Assembly (NCBI GenBank): GCA_036583965.1
Contig: JAZBQD010000013.1
Span: forward strand, 9,670,763-9,734,762
DNA from: Prunella strophiata
Taxonomy: Eukaryota; Chordata; Aves; Passeriformes; Prunellidae
Reading direction: 5' to 3'
Length of the DNA: 64,000 bases
Shown: positions 59,701-64,000 of the stretch, in pieces
Position numbering within the stretch: the stretch's first letter is position 1
Layout: each line of letters begins with the position of its first letter
Notes under the pieces: model-generated
What the model was told of the DNA's origin: nothing
The model's input: the letters and a program-made list of their open reading frames with translations, nothing else
The model's database searches: none
Made by a program: the position numbers and the translations under genes

Positions 59701-60131
59701 TTTGAGCAAGGTCACCTCACGGCAGGGGGGGGCCCAGCACGGTCACCGGGGTGCGGCAGGCACCGAACGGTACCGAGAGCCCCTCACCGCCCCGGGGCAG
59801 CTCCTCCTTCCCCCGGGCCTTGCCTGCGATCCGCCCCCGCAGGGCCCGGAGCCCGGGGGTGTCCCAGCTCCTCCGGACGCCGACGCCGGGCAGGGAGACG
59901 CTCAGCCGACCCTCAGCGCCGGGCCGCAGGCGGAGAAACGTCCGCAGGTCCAGCGCCACGGCCAGGGCCACCTGCGGGCGGAGAACGGCGGTCAGCGGGG
60001 CCGGACAGCCCTCACCGAGCTGGGCACCGCGTACTCGCCCGCCGTGCCCTCACCTTGCCCAGCACCACCGCGTGCTCGCCGTGCAGGATCACCTTCCCCG
60101 GCGCCGACACCGCCAGCTCCCGCGCCCACAT
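50605..60131 (-). CDS. MVK: Mevalonate kinase, ten coding exons
   Basis: MVK phosphorylates mevalonate to 5-phosphomevalonate with ATP, an early step of sterol and isoprenoid synthesis, in cytosol/peroxisomes. Ten minus-strand exons rebuild a GHMP-family kinase of about 397 residues (human 396): the N-terminal [14 protein letters not shown] with Lys13 and Glu19, the ATP-binding [16 protein letters not shown] motif near residue 146, the catalytic Asp in [11 protein letters not shown] near 205, and the C-terminal [15 protein letters not shown] loop. Exon sizes (78, 148, 148, 156, 104, 46, 91, 117, 154 nt) equal those I recall for human, except exon 4 (145 in human). The start at 60131 is the only ATG giving the family N-terminus. 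Two oddities: exon 3 needs a GC donor to have the human length, and exon 11 has an apparent one-base insertion (50691-50693) that shifts the last 28 codons. The gene shares its promoter with MMAB. Confidence 0.97.
51065..51218 (-). CDS. MVK: MVK exon 10
   Basis: The acceptor is TTGCTTTTAG and the donor CCACCAG|GTCAGT; 154 nt ending in phase 1. It encodes [20 protein letters not shown] and [18 protein letters not shown], the glycine-rich C-terminal GHMP motif. Near-identical to human in the motif region. Confidence 0.97.
51219..53764 (-). other. MVK: MVK intron between exons 9 and 10
   Basis: The longest MVK intron, 2.5 kb, of moderate GC. I recognise no exon, CR1 copy or simple repeat in it beyond a short direct repeat (GAGGAGATGAGCACACA, 51238-51272). 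Confidence 0.7.
53765..53881 (-). CDS. MVK: MVK exon 9
   Basis: 117 nt, 39 codons, phase 0 at both ends; acceptor CCTTTCCAG, donor CTGGAG|GTAAGG. It encodes [20 protein letters not shown] and ends EHYPVLE, aligning with human [20 protein letters not shown]...EQYLVLE. Confidence 0.97.
54261..54351 (-). CDS. MVK: MVK exon 8
   Basis: 91 nt; acceptor TTGCTTCCAG, donor CTGAAG|GTGCAG. It encodes [20 protein letters not shown] and [10 protein letters not shown], matching human [20 protein letters not shown]. Confidence 0.97.
54372..54437 (-). mobile_element. Short CR1 LINE fragment in MVK intron
   Basis: Antisense CR1 end: AGAACCCCAGAATGCTTTGG, ATTGGAAGGGATTCCAACCC, CCTGCCATGGGCAGGGAACA. About 65 bp, just upstream of exon 8 in transcript sense, roughly 20 bp from its acceptor. 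Confidence 0.7.
55152..55197 (-). CDS. MVK: MVK exon 7
   Basis: A 46-nt micro-exon; acceptor TACTTTAG, donor AAAGAG|GTAATA. With split codons it encodes [15 protein letters not shown], the counterpart of human GALRYHQGKISSLKR. Confidence 0.95.
56020..56123 (-). CDS. MVK: MVK exon 6
   Basis: 104 nt; acceptor CCTTCCAG, donor CCTGGG|GTAGGT. It encodes [20 protein letters not shown] and [14 protein letters not shown], including the catalytic aspartate of GVDNAV. Confidence 0.97.
56288..56522 (+). mobile_element. CR1 LINE fragment (sense half of inverted pair)
   Basis: Sense CR1 internal part: GGCTGAGGGAGTTGGGATTG, CTCAGCCTGGAGAGGAGAAG, ACAGGACAAGGGGGAATGGC, GGTTTAGATTGGATACCAGG and TGAGGGTGGTAAGGCCCTGG. 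It stops abruptly where an antisense CR1 begins. Confidence 0.9.
56523..56692 (-). mobile_element. CR1 LINE fragment (antisense half of inverted pair)
   Basis: Antisense CR1: CACCTTCCACTCTCCCAGGC, TGCTCCAAGCCCCATCCAAC, CTGGCCTTGGGCACTTCCAG, GGATGGGGCAGCCACAGCTT, TCCCAGTATCCCATCTAATC. It lies directly against the sense fragment on its left. Confidence 0.9.
56693..57888 (-). other. MVK: MVK intron between exons 5 and 6, non-repeat part
   Basis: Unique sequence without recognised exons or elements. A short T-rich run lies at 57670-57694. Confidence 0.6.
57889..58044 (-). CDS. MVK: MVK exon 5
   Basis: 156 nt; acceptor GTTTTTCCAG, donor GCCAG|GTAAGG. It encodes [20 protein letters not shown] followed by [20 protein letters not shown]. 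The GAGLGSSAA segment is the ATP phosphate-binding motif of GHMP kinases, with the serine near residue 146. Confidence 0.97.
58045..58940 (-). other. MVK: MVK intron between exons 4 and 5
   Basis: About 0.9 kb of unique sequence; I see no repeat or exon. Confidence 0.6.
58941..59088 (-). CDS. MVK: MVK exon 4
   Basis: 148 nt; acceptor GCTTGCTTCCATAG, donor TATGG|GTAAGG. It encodes [20 protein letters not shown] and [18 protein letters not shown], matching human SEQVEKLKEVAG...LAVLAFLYLYLSI. It is three nucleotides longer than the human exon as I recall it. Confidence 0.96.
59089..59823 (-). other. MVK: MVK intron between exons 3 and 4
   Basis: About 0.7 kb; the first part in transcript sense is CpG-rich as an extension of the promoter island, the rest unique. 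No repeat recognised. Confidence 0.6.
59824..59971 (-). CDS. MVK: MVK exon 3 (148-nt model with GC donor)
   Basis: The acceptor is CGCCCGCAG at 59972-59980. It encodes [20 protein letters not shown], then [14 protein letters not shown], matching human VALAVSLNLRTFLRLQP...LSLPNIGIKRAW. Ending at 59824 uses the donor ATCGCAG|GCAAGG, a GC-AG intron, and gives exactly the human length of 148 nt in phase 1. The alternative GT donor CGGGGCG|GTGAGG ends the exon at 59788 (184 nt, same phase) and adds 12 basic/glycine-rich residues ([12 protein letters not shown]). Both are open; I prefer the GC donor on length, with real doubt. Confidence 0.85.
60054..60131 (-). CDS. MVK: MVK first coding exon
   Basis: 26 codons from ATG (60131-60129) to the donor GGCAAG|GTGAGG, phase 0. 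It encodes [20 protein letters not shown] and AVVLGK, with Lys13 and Glu19 in the positions of human MVK. A purine lies at -3 of the ATG. No convincing acceptor is seen upstream, so in this genome the 5' UTR may be unspliced and very short. Confidence 0.97.
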
Positions 60132-60173
60132 CGCCGCCGCCTCACGGCCCGCGCCGACTGACAGCCGCACCCG

Positions 60174-60260
60174 CCAATCAGAGCCGCGCCCCTGCCCCGC
60201 CTCCCCGCGCTCAGCCAATAGCCGCGCGCCGTACGAGGGCGGGACTTGCTGGCGGCCAAT
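60174..60260 (+). promoter_or_regulatory. Three CCAAT boxes at 41-bp spacing (NF-Y)
   Basis: CCAAT occurs at 60174 (CGCCAATCAG), 60215 (CAGCCAATAG) and 60256 (CGGCCAATGG). All are in the same orientation, with starts exactly 41 bp apart, so close to four helical turns and on the same DNA face. All three have flanks that suit NF-Y. Confidence 0.75.
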
Positions 60261-60291
60261 GGGAAGGGGGCGTTGCGGGGTGGCGCGGCGC

Positions 60292-60299
60292 TGGGGTGA
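60292..60299 (-). promoter_or_regulatory. SRE-like SREBP site
   Basis: TCACCCCA on the minus strand; in context GTCACCCCAG, 8 of 10 matches to the LDL-receptor sterol regulatory element ATCACCCCAC. It lies 36 bp from the nearest CCAAT box. Confidence 0.6.
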
Positions 60300-60368
60300 C
60301 AGCGTGGGCTGAGGGCGGGACGGCGGCCGCGCGGGGTCACGGCGCGGCGGGGACGGCGGCCGGCAGGG

Positions 60369-60460
60369 ATGTGGCGGCGGGCGGCGGCGGCGGCGGGACG
60401 GGGACTGCGGGGGCCGCCGGGGATGATGGAGGGACGGCGGTGGCGGAGCGGGGCGGGCAG
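60369..60460 (+). CDS. MMAB: MMAB exon 1 (coding part)
   Basis: 92 nt, 30 codons plus two bases; donor GGGCAG|GTGAGC. It encodes [15 protein letters not shown]..., a positively charged, alanine-rich presequence suited to mitochondrial import. It is not conserved in sequence with human, as expected for a transit peptide. Confidence 0.88.
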
Positions 60461-63023
60461 GTGAGCGTGGGAGGGCCGAGACCCCCTCACGGTGTCGTTC
60501 CGTTCCTCACGGTGTCGTTCTTCCCCTCACGGTGCGCCCCCCCCTCACGGTGTCCCCGGTGTCCCCTCACGGTTTGTGCCTCCACAGCCCCGACCGCGCC
60601 GCTCCCGAGCGGGCCCCGAGGATCTACACGAGGACGGGAGACTCAGGTAGAGCCCGGGGGGCCCCGGGGGCCGCGGGCAGAGCTCTCCCGAGCCCTGAGC
60701 GCCTCCCGCCTTTCCCAAAGGATTCTCCAGCACCTTCACCGGGGAGCGGCGGCCCAAGGGCGACCGCGTCTTCGAGGCCCTCGGAGCCACGGACGAGCTG
60801 AGCTCGGCCATCGGGTAAGGCTGGGAGTGTCCAAATCACATGGAAAAACATGTTTGTTATGATTTCTTCATTCCCAGCTAACTCTTGTTTTGTTTTATTT
60901 TCTCTCTAACCAAGGCTGGCTGGTGAGTTTAGCAGTGAAAAGGGCCACACGTTTGTTGATCAACTTCATAAAGTGAGTATTAATGATAATCTTCATCCCT
61001 TATCTATGCTATTAAAACATTAACTCCTTAATTTTAGCCACAGTGCTCCCACTGACACTCAGGAATTCAATACATTTCAATATATAAATAGGAATTCAGT
61101 AGTATTGAATAGGAATTCAATAGTATTTCAATGTGTAAATCTTTAAAACTCCCTTGATTGCTCTCTGAGGTAAATTTCTTGAACCAAGAAGGAAGCTGGT
61201 AGATTAAATTATTAGTTATGGGTAGACAGATTCATCTCTAGGTCTATTCTAAGTCAGATCCACATTCATGAACACGAGTTTTGTTGTAACAAAGCTCCAG
61301 GTTTCAAAATGGGGCACAAACCAACCACGAGGGCACAGCAGTGACACAGGTCCTGCCTGGGCAGCCTGTGAGTTTGGCTGATCAGCTCTGCTGAGCACAG
61401 CAATGCAGAAAGCCATGGCTGGGAGTGAGGGCAGTTGTGATTTTTGTGCAGGTGCAGTGCATGCTGCAGGATGTGGGCTCCAACCTCGCCACGCCGCTCT
61501 CCTCGGCCAGGGAGGCTCACAGGAGTAAGTCCTGCCTTTCCTGGGGTGGCAGGGCATGGGCACAGCCTGGCATGGCTGGTGGGATGCTGAGGGATGTGTT
61601 TGGTTTCTTTGCTGATCCAAGAAAGCAAAGTCAGAGCTCAGCTTGTTGTCTGAATCTCTTTTTTCCAGCTGATTCTTCTTTCCCCTCTGTAGGACGAACA
61701 TCGTTCAGCGAGGAGCCCGTCCTGGAGCTGGAGCAGTGGATTGACAGCTACTCAGAGCAGCTGCCTCCCCTCAGAGCCTTCATCCTGCCTGTAGGTGCTG
61801 CCTGAGCCCCTCACTTCCTTGGGGTAGCCCAGCTCCCCTGCTTACCATGGCAGAGCAGCCTGGGAGGCTGCTGTTTCCAGAGGCAAACACCAAGAGAAAA
61901 GCAGAGACAAGGAGCTGGGAGTTATATTTGCCCACCCTGCTGCCCTGGGATGTCCCTGCCTTGCCTGGCCAGGGCACAGGGATCAGTTCCCCCTGTGTGG
62001 GAGGGGAGGGGAGGGGGCTGTGCCTGCTGCTGCAGACACTGAGTGGTGTTTCCTTGCTGTTCCAGTCTGGAGGCAGGAGCAGTGCTGCTCTCCACTTCTC
62101 CCGAGCCGTGTGCCGCAGGGCTGAGAGGTGGTGAGTGCTGGGATCACCCTGTCACACCCCAGTGACAGCAAACCAGGGCTGGGCTGGCCTTGGGGCTCAA
62201 GCCAAGCTTTTGTGTGTTTAGTCCAATTCCAGGAGTGCAGGAGGCACAAAGCCAGACTCTGTTCTTCCTTCCCCAACCTAAACCTTTTGGGATTCTGCAG
62301 CCCCATCCAACCTGGCCTTGGGCACTTCCAGGGATCCAGGGGCAGCCACAGCTTCTCTGGGCAGCCTGTGCCAGGGCCTCAGCACCCTCACAGGGAAGAA
62401 TTTCTTCCCAGTTATCCCATCTAACCTGCCCTCTGGCAGTGGGAAGCCATTCCCTGTGTCCTGTCACTCCAGGCCCTTGTAAATATTCTCTGTTCAGTGA
62501 TTCCCATGGATGGGTATCTTGGGAGGAGCAGAACAGGGGACTTCCAGGACAGACACAAACATTCCTGGCATCATTTCCCCCTCCCAGATTCCTCTGTGAG
62601 GCAAAGATCCTTCACTGGAGGAGTCAAAGTGGGGACCCCAGGAGAGGTTTGGGGTGGGAAGAAGCTCCAGCCTTTGTGCACTCAGAGCTGGAAAATTAAA
62701 CACCAACATTTCTCTTTGCTTTTCCCAGTGTGGTCCCTTTAGTCCAAGCAGGGGAAGCAGATCCAAACGTGGCCAAGTATTTAAACAGGTAAAAAAATAA
62801 AATCCCAAACCATTGCCCTGTCCTACTGAAGCATTCCCTTAGTTCTGGGAGTAAAACTGGGGAGTTTTGCTTCTCAACAAGCTTCTCTTCTGGAATAAGA
62901 TCACTGGTTTTCCTGCTTTTCCCTTGCTTTCCAGGCTCAGTGATTATCTCTTTGTTCCTGGCACGTTATGCTGCAATGAAGGAAGGCAAGGAAGAGAAAA
63001 TCTACATAAAACCTGAGCCCTAG
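60369..63023 (+). CDS. MMAB: Cob(I)alamin adenosyltransferase, nine exons
   Basis: MMAB transfers the 5'-deoxyadenosyl group of ATP to cob(I)alamin in mitochondria, making the cofactor of methylmalonyl-CoA mutase. Nine plus-strand exons rebuild a PduO-type protein of about 228 residues (human 250; the difference is in the N-terminus). Visible features are an arginine/alanine-rich start without acidic residues (mitochondrial targeting), the ATP-binding [57 protein letters not shown], the active-site helix [10 protein letters not shown] and [17 protein letters not shown]. All introns are GT-AG and phases are consistent. Exon 9 carries an apparent one-base insertion after DYLF (62954-62958), so the literal frame ends early. 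The start is the first ATG, at 60369; two further in-frame ATGs follow at codons 19-20. Confidence 0.97.
60588..60646 (+). CDS. MMAB: MMAB exon 2
   Basis: 59 nt; acceptor GCCTCCACAG, donor ACTCAG|GTAGAG. It encodes [19 protein letters not shown], the start of the conserved nucleotide-binding segment (human KIYTKTGDKG). Confidence 0.95.
60721..60814 (+). CDS. MMAB: MMAB exon 3
   Basis: 94 nt; acceptor TTTCCCAAAG, donor ATCGG|GTAAGG. It encodes [20 protein letters not shown] and [10 protein letters not shown], almost identical to human. Confidence 0.97.
60915..60972 (+). CDS. MMAB: MMAB exon 4
   Basis: 58 nt; acceptor CTAACCAAG, donor CATAAA|GTGAGT. It encodes [19 protein letters not shown], matching human LELVTEKGHTFAEELQK. 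Confidence 0.93.
60973..61451 (+). other. MMAB: MMAB intron 4
   Basis: About 0.5 kb; AT-rich at its start, with a small local duplication of TAGGAATTCARTAGTATT at about 61088-61130. No other element recognised. Confidence 0.6.
61452..61524 (+). CDS. MMAB: MMAB exon 5
   Basis: 73 nt; acceptor TTTTTGTGCAG, donor CACAGGA|GTAAGT. It encodes [20 protein letters not shown] then EAHR, matching human [23 protein letters not shown]. Confidence 0.96.
61693..61790 (+). CDS. MMAB: MMAB exon 6
   Basis: 98 nt; acceptor CCCCTCTGTAG, donor CTGCCT|GTAGGT. It encodes [20 protein letters not shown] and PLRAFILP, matching human [26 protein letters not shown]. Confidence 0.96.
62066..62130 (+). CDS. MMAB: MMAB exon 7 (active-site helix)
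   Basis: 65 nt; acceptor GCTGTTCCAG, donor GAGGTG|GTGAGT. It encodes [20 protein letters not shown] and R plus a split codon. The arginines and glutamate equivalent to human R186, R190, R191 and E193, where disease mutations cluster, are present. The split codon reads TG|T, Cys, where human has Arg. A second GT three bases upstream (GAGAG|GTGGTG) would give Ser instead and remove one residue. Confidence 0.95.
62278..62492 (-). mobile_element. CR1 LINE fragment in MMAB intron 7
   Basis: Antisense CR1: GCAGCCCCATCCAACCTGGC, CTTGGGCACTTCCAGGGATC, GGGCAGCCACAGCTTCTCTG, GGCAGCCTGTGCCAGGGCCT, AAGAATTTCTTCCCAGTTAT, CCATTCCCTGTGTCCTGTCA, CCAGGCCCTTGTAAA. The CR1 3' end is missing. Confidence 0.95.
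62729..62788 (+). CDS. MMAB: MMAB exon 8
   Basis: 60 nt; acceptor GCTTTTCCCAG, donor TTAAACAG|GTAAAA. It encodes [19 protein letters not shown], matching human VVPLVQMGETDANVAKFLN. Confidence 0.96.
62935..63023 (+). CDS. MMAB: MMAB exon 9 (last), with apparent frameshift
   Basis: The acceptor is TTGCTTTCCAG. The exon starts in frame with LSDYLF, then reads [10 protein letters not shown]... and stops at TGA 63014-63016. The family sequence continues only in the next frame, as [20 protein letters not shown] with TAG at 63021-63023 (human [18 protein letters not shown]). The sequence has CTCTTTGTTCCTGGCACG where one base fewer in TTCC (62955-62958) would restore the frame. Taken literally, the protein loses the conserved C-terminal helix. 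Confidence 0.93.
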
Positions 63024-63186
63024 CTGGGAGCTGGAAGGTTTTTTCCTTGATCATGGAAAACTAAATCCAGTTGACTGCTTTTGTCCATCAAGGAAGGGAG
63101 AGAGAACAAGCCTGGACTGGAAATAGGAGCTGCCAAGGATTTCCATGTGAAATAACCAGGAGCTTGTTGATAAATCCTGAGAGGAA

Positions 63187-63262
63187 CAGAATCACAGAAT
63201 ATCCTGAGTTGGAAGAGACCCAAACACTCCTGTTCTATTTCCCTGGGCCTGGCCCACACATC
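63187..63262 (-). mobile_element. CR1 LINE fragment, 3' end, in MMAB 3' UTR
   Basis: Antisense CR1 terminus: ACAGAATCACAGAATATCCT, GAGTTGGAAGAGACCCAAAC, TTCCCTGGGCCTGGCCCACA in diverged form. Short and 5'-truncated. Confidence 0.88.
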
Positions 63263-63499
63263 CCATGTGGGGATGGCTCTGGAGTCACTGCTTCTCCCAG
63301 GTGGGAGCTGGAGCAGGAGAATTCCATAACATTTTGGAGATGCCTTCATTCCCTGGGCAGCAGCAGGTGCTGTGGGAAGGCTCTGACAGGACTCTGAGGG
63401 ATGATGAAGGGAAAACAATCAGCTCCTCCTCTGAAGTCACACTGCTCGTATGGAGCAGCAGCTGGAGGCATTTGGGAATTGTGTCTGCAGCTCTGAAAT

Positions 63500-63505
63500 A
63501 ATAAA
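63500..63505 (+). terminator. MMAB: Candidate MMAB poly(A) signal
   Basis: AATAAA within GAAATAATAAATGTG, the first canonical signal after the MMAB stop, about 480 nt downstream. GU-rich sequence follows. Confidence 0.6.
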
Positions 63506-63520
63506 TGTGAATTTCCTTGT

Positions 63521-64000
63521 ACCAAAGGGCCACAAACTGTCACATTTTAACACTGAGCCCTGTGTGCTTTGCTGCTCCAAGTCCCTTCCAATCCATCAGC
63601 TCTGGCTGGAGCTGAGCTGTACAGATTTACAGGAATGCAGCAAGAATTCCTTGGCTGTGGCTGCCTCTTGTTGTGCATGTGAGGAATGTCCCTGTGCTGA
63701 CAATCCAGGGCATCCTCTGCCAGGAGCAGGGCTCACAGGATGGAGCAGGAAAGGCCAAATCCCAGGCTCTGTGAGCTGGGGTTGTCTCCATGTGGAGCTG
63801 GCCCTTGGAAAGGTGGGACCAGCTGCCCTTCCAGCTGCAGGAACAGCTGGAGGAGCAGAGCCCAGGGTTTGGGAGCACCCAACCGGCACTGAGGTTGCAG
63901 GAAAAGGGTTGGGGTGAGGAGCAGGGCTCTGCTGGAGCCTCAACAACCCTGAGGTGTCTGTGCTGACCCTGGAGTGTTGCTCCACAGAGCCCCTGGCAGA
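63521..64000. other. MMAB downstream flank
   Basis: Unique sequence to the window edge; I see no exon, repeat or regulatory motif that I can support. Confidence 0.5.

Larger units (their letters stand above)
60132..60368. promoter_or_regulatory. MVK/MMAB bidirectional promoter
   Basis: Only 237 bp separate the two divergent ATG codons. The interval is a TATA-less CpG island with three CCAAT boxes on the plus strand (60174-60178, 60215-60219, 60256-60260), GC boxes (60195-60206 reverse, 60237-60243, 60313-60318) and an SRE-like TCACCCCA on the minus strand (60292-60299). In mammals the same two genes share a promoter activated by SREBP-2, and NF-Y is the usual SREBP partner. The architecture here fits sterol-responsive co-expression of both genes. 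Confidence 0.9.
63024..63520 (+). other. MMAB: MMAB 3' UTR (inferred)
   Basis: From the conserved stop codon to just past the first AATAAA. It includes a small antisense CR1 fragment. No other feature recognised. Confidence 0.6.

Noticed and set aside
60159..60163. Possible acceptor (CTGTCAG) for an MVK untranslated exon junction upstream of the ATG
   Set aside because: No polypyrimidine tract and only about 30 nt before the ATG; not convincing enough to annotate.
59702..60862. 386-codon plus-strand open frame across the MVK/MMAB junction
   Set aside because: It crosses MVK exons in antisense, the shared promoter and MMAB splice sites; proline/alanine/arginine-rich with no homology.

Overview
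The window is vertebrate nuclear DNA and most likely avian. The evidence is spliced genes with GT-AG introns, many fragments of CR1 LINEs (the dominant bird/reptile retroposon), no SINEs, short introns and high GC with islands. I recognise three genes: a start-codon exon of FAM222A (- strand, left edge), mevalonate kinase MVK (- strand, 50.6-60.1 kb) and cob(I)alamin adenosyltransferase MMAB (+ strand, 60.4-63.0 kb). The order FAM222A - MVK - MMAB, with MVK and MMAB head to head, is the one known from human 12q24, so this is the syntenic bird block (chicken chromosome 15, from memory).

Layout. Position 1-325: end of FAM222A intron 2 and its first coding exon. 325 to about 15.5 kb: inferred FAM222A intron 1, GC-rich with AT-rich islands that look like conserved non-coding elements, plus a dense GATA/E-box cluster at 3.67-3.78 kb. 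15.4-16.5 kb: a strong CpG island, the best candidate for the FAM222A promoter and untranslated exon 1. 16.5-49.3 kb: no convincing protein-coding exon. This stretch holds putative regulatory islands (the best at 46.56-47.21 kb), five CR1 fragments and many minisatellites, several with a 20- or 40-bp period, including a 19-copy 40-bp array at 32.16-32.91 kb and a TGGA array at 28.83-29.23 kb. 49.3-60.13 kb: MVK 3' UTR and ten coding exons. 60.13-60.37 kb: a 237-bp bidirectional promoter. 60.37-63.5 kb: the nine coding exons of MMAB and its 3' UTR.

MVK phosphorylates mevalonate in sterol and isoprenoid synthesis; MMAB makes adenosylcobalamin for mitochondrial methylmalonyl-CoA mutase. In mammals the pair is co-regulated by SREBP-2 from a shared promoter. 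Here the shared interval carries three CCAAT boxes spaced exactly 41 bp apart and an SRE-like TCACCCCA, which fits NF-Y/SREBP control.

Oddities worth checking: the last coding exons of both MVK and MMAB contain an apparent single-base insertion in a short homopolymer, each shifting the conserved C-terminal frame. MVK exon 3 has two candidate donors 36 nt apart: a GC donor that gives the size I recall for the human exon (148 nt), and a downstream GT donor that would add 12 residues. I found no RNA gene, CRISPR array, DNA transposon or recognisable endogenous virus.
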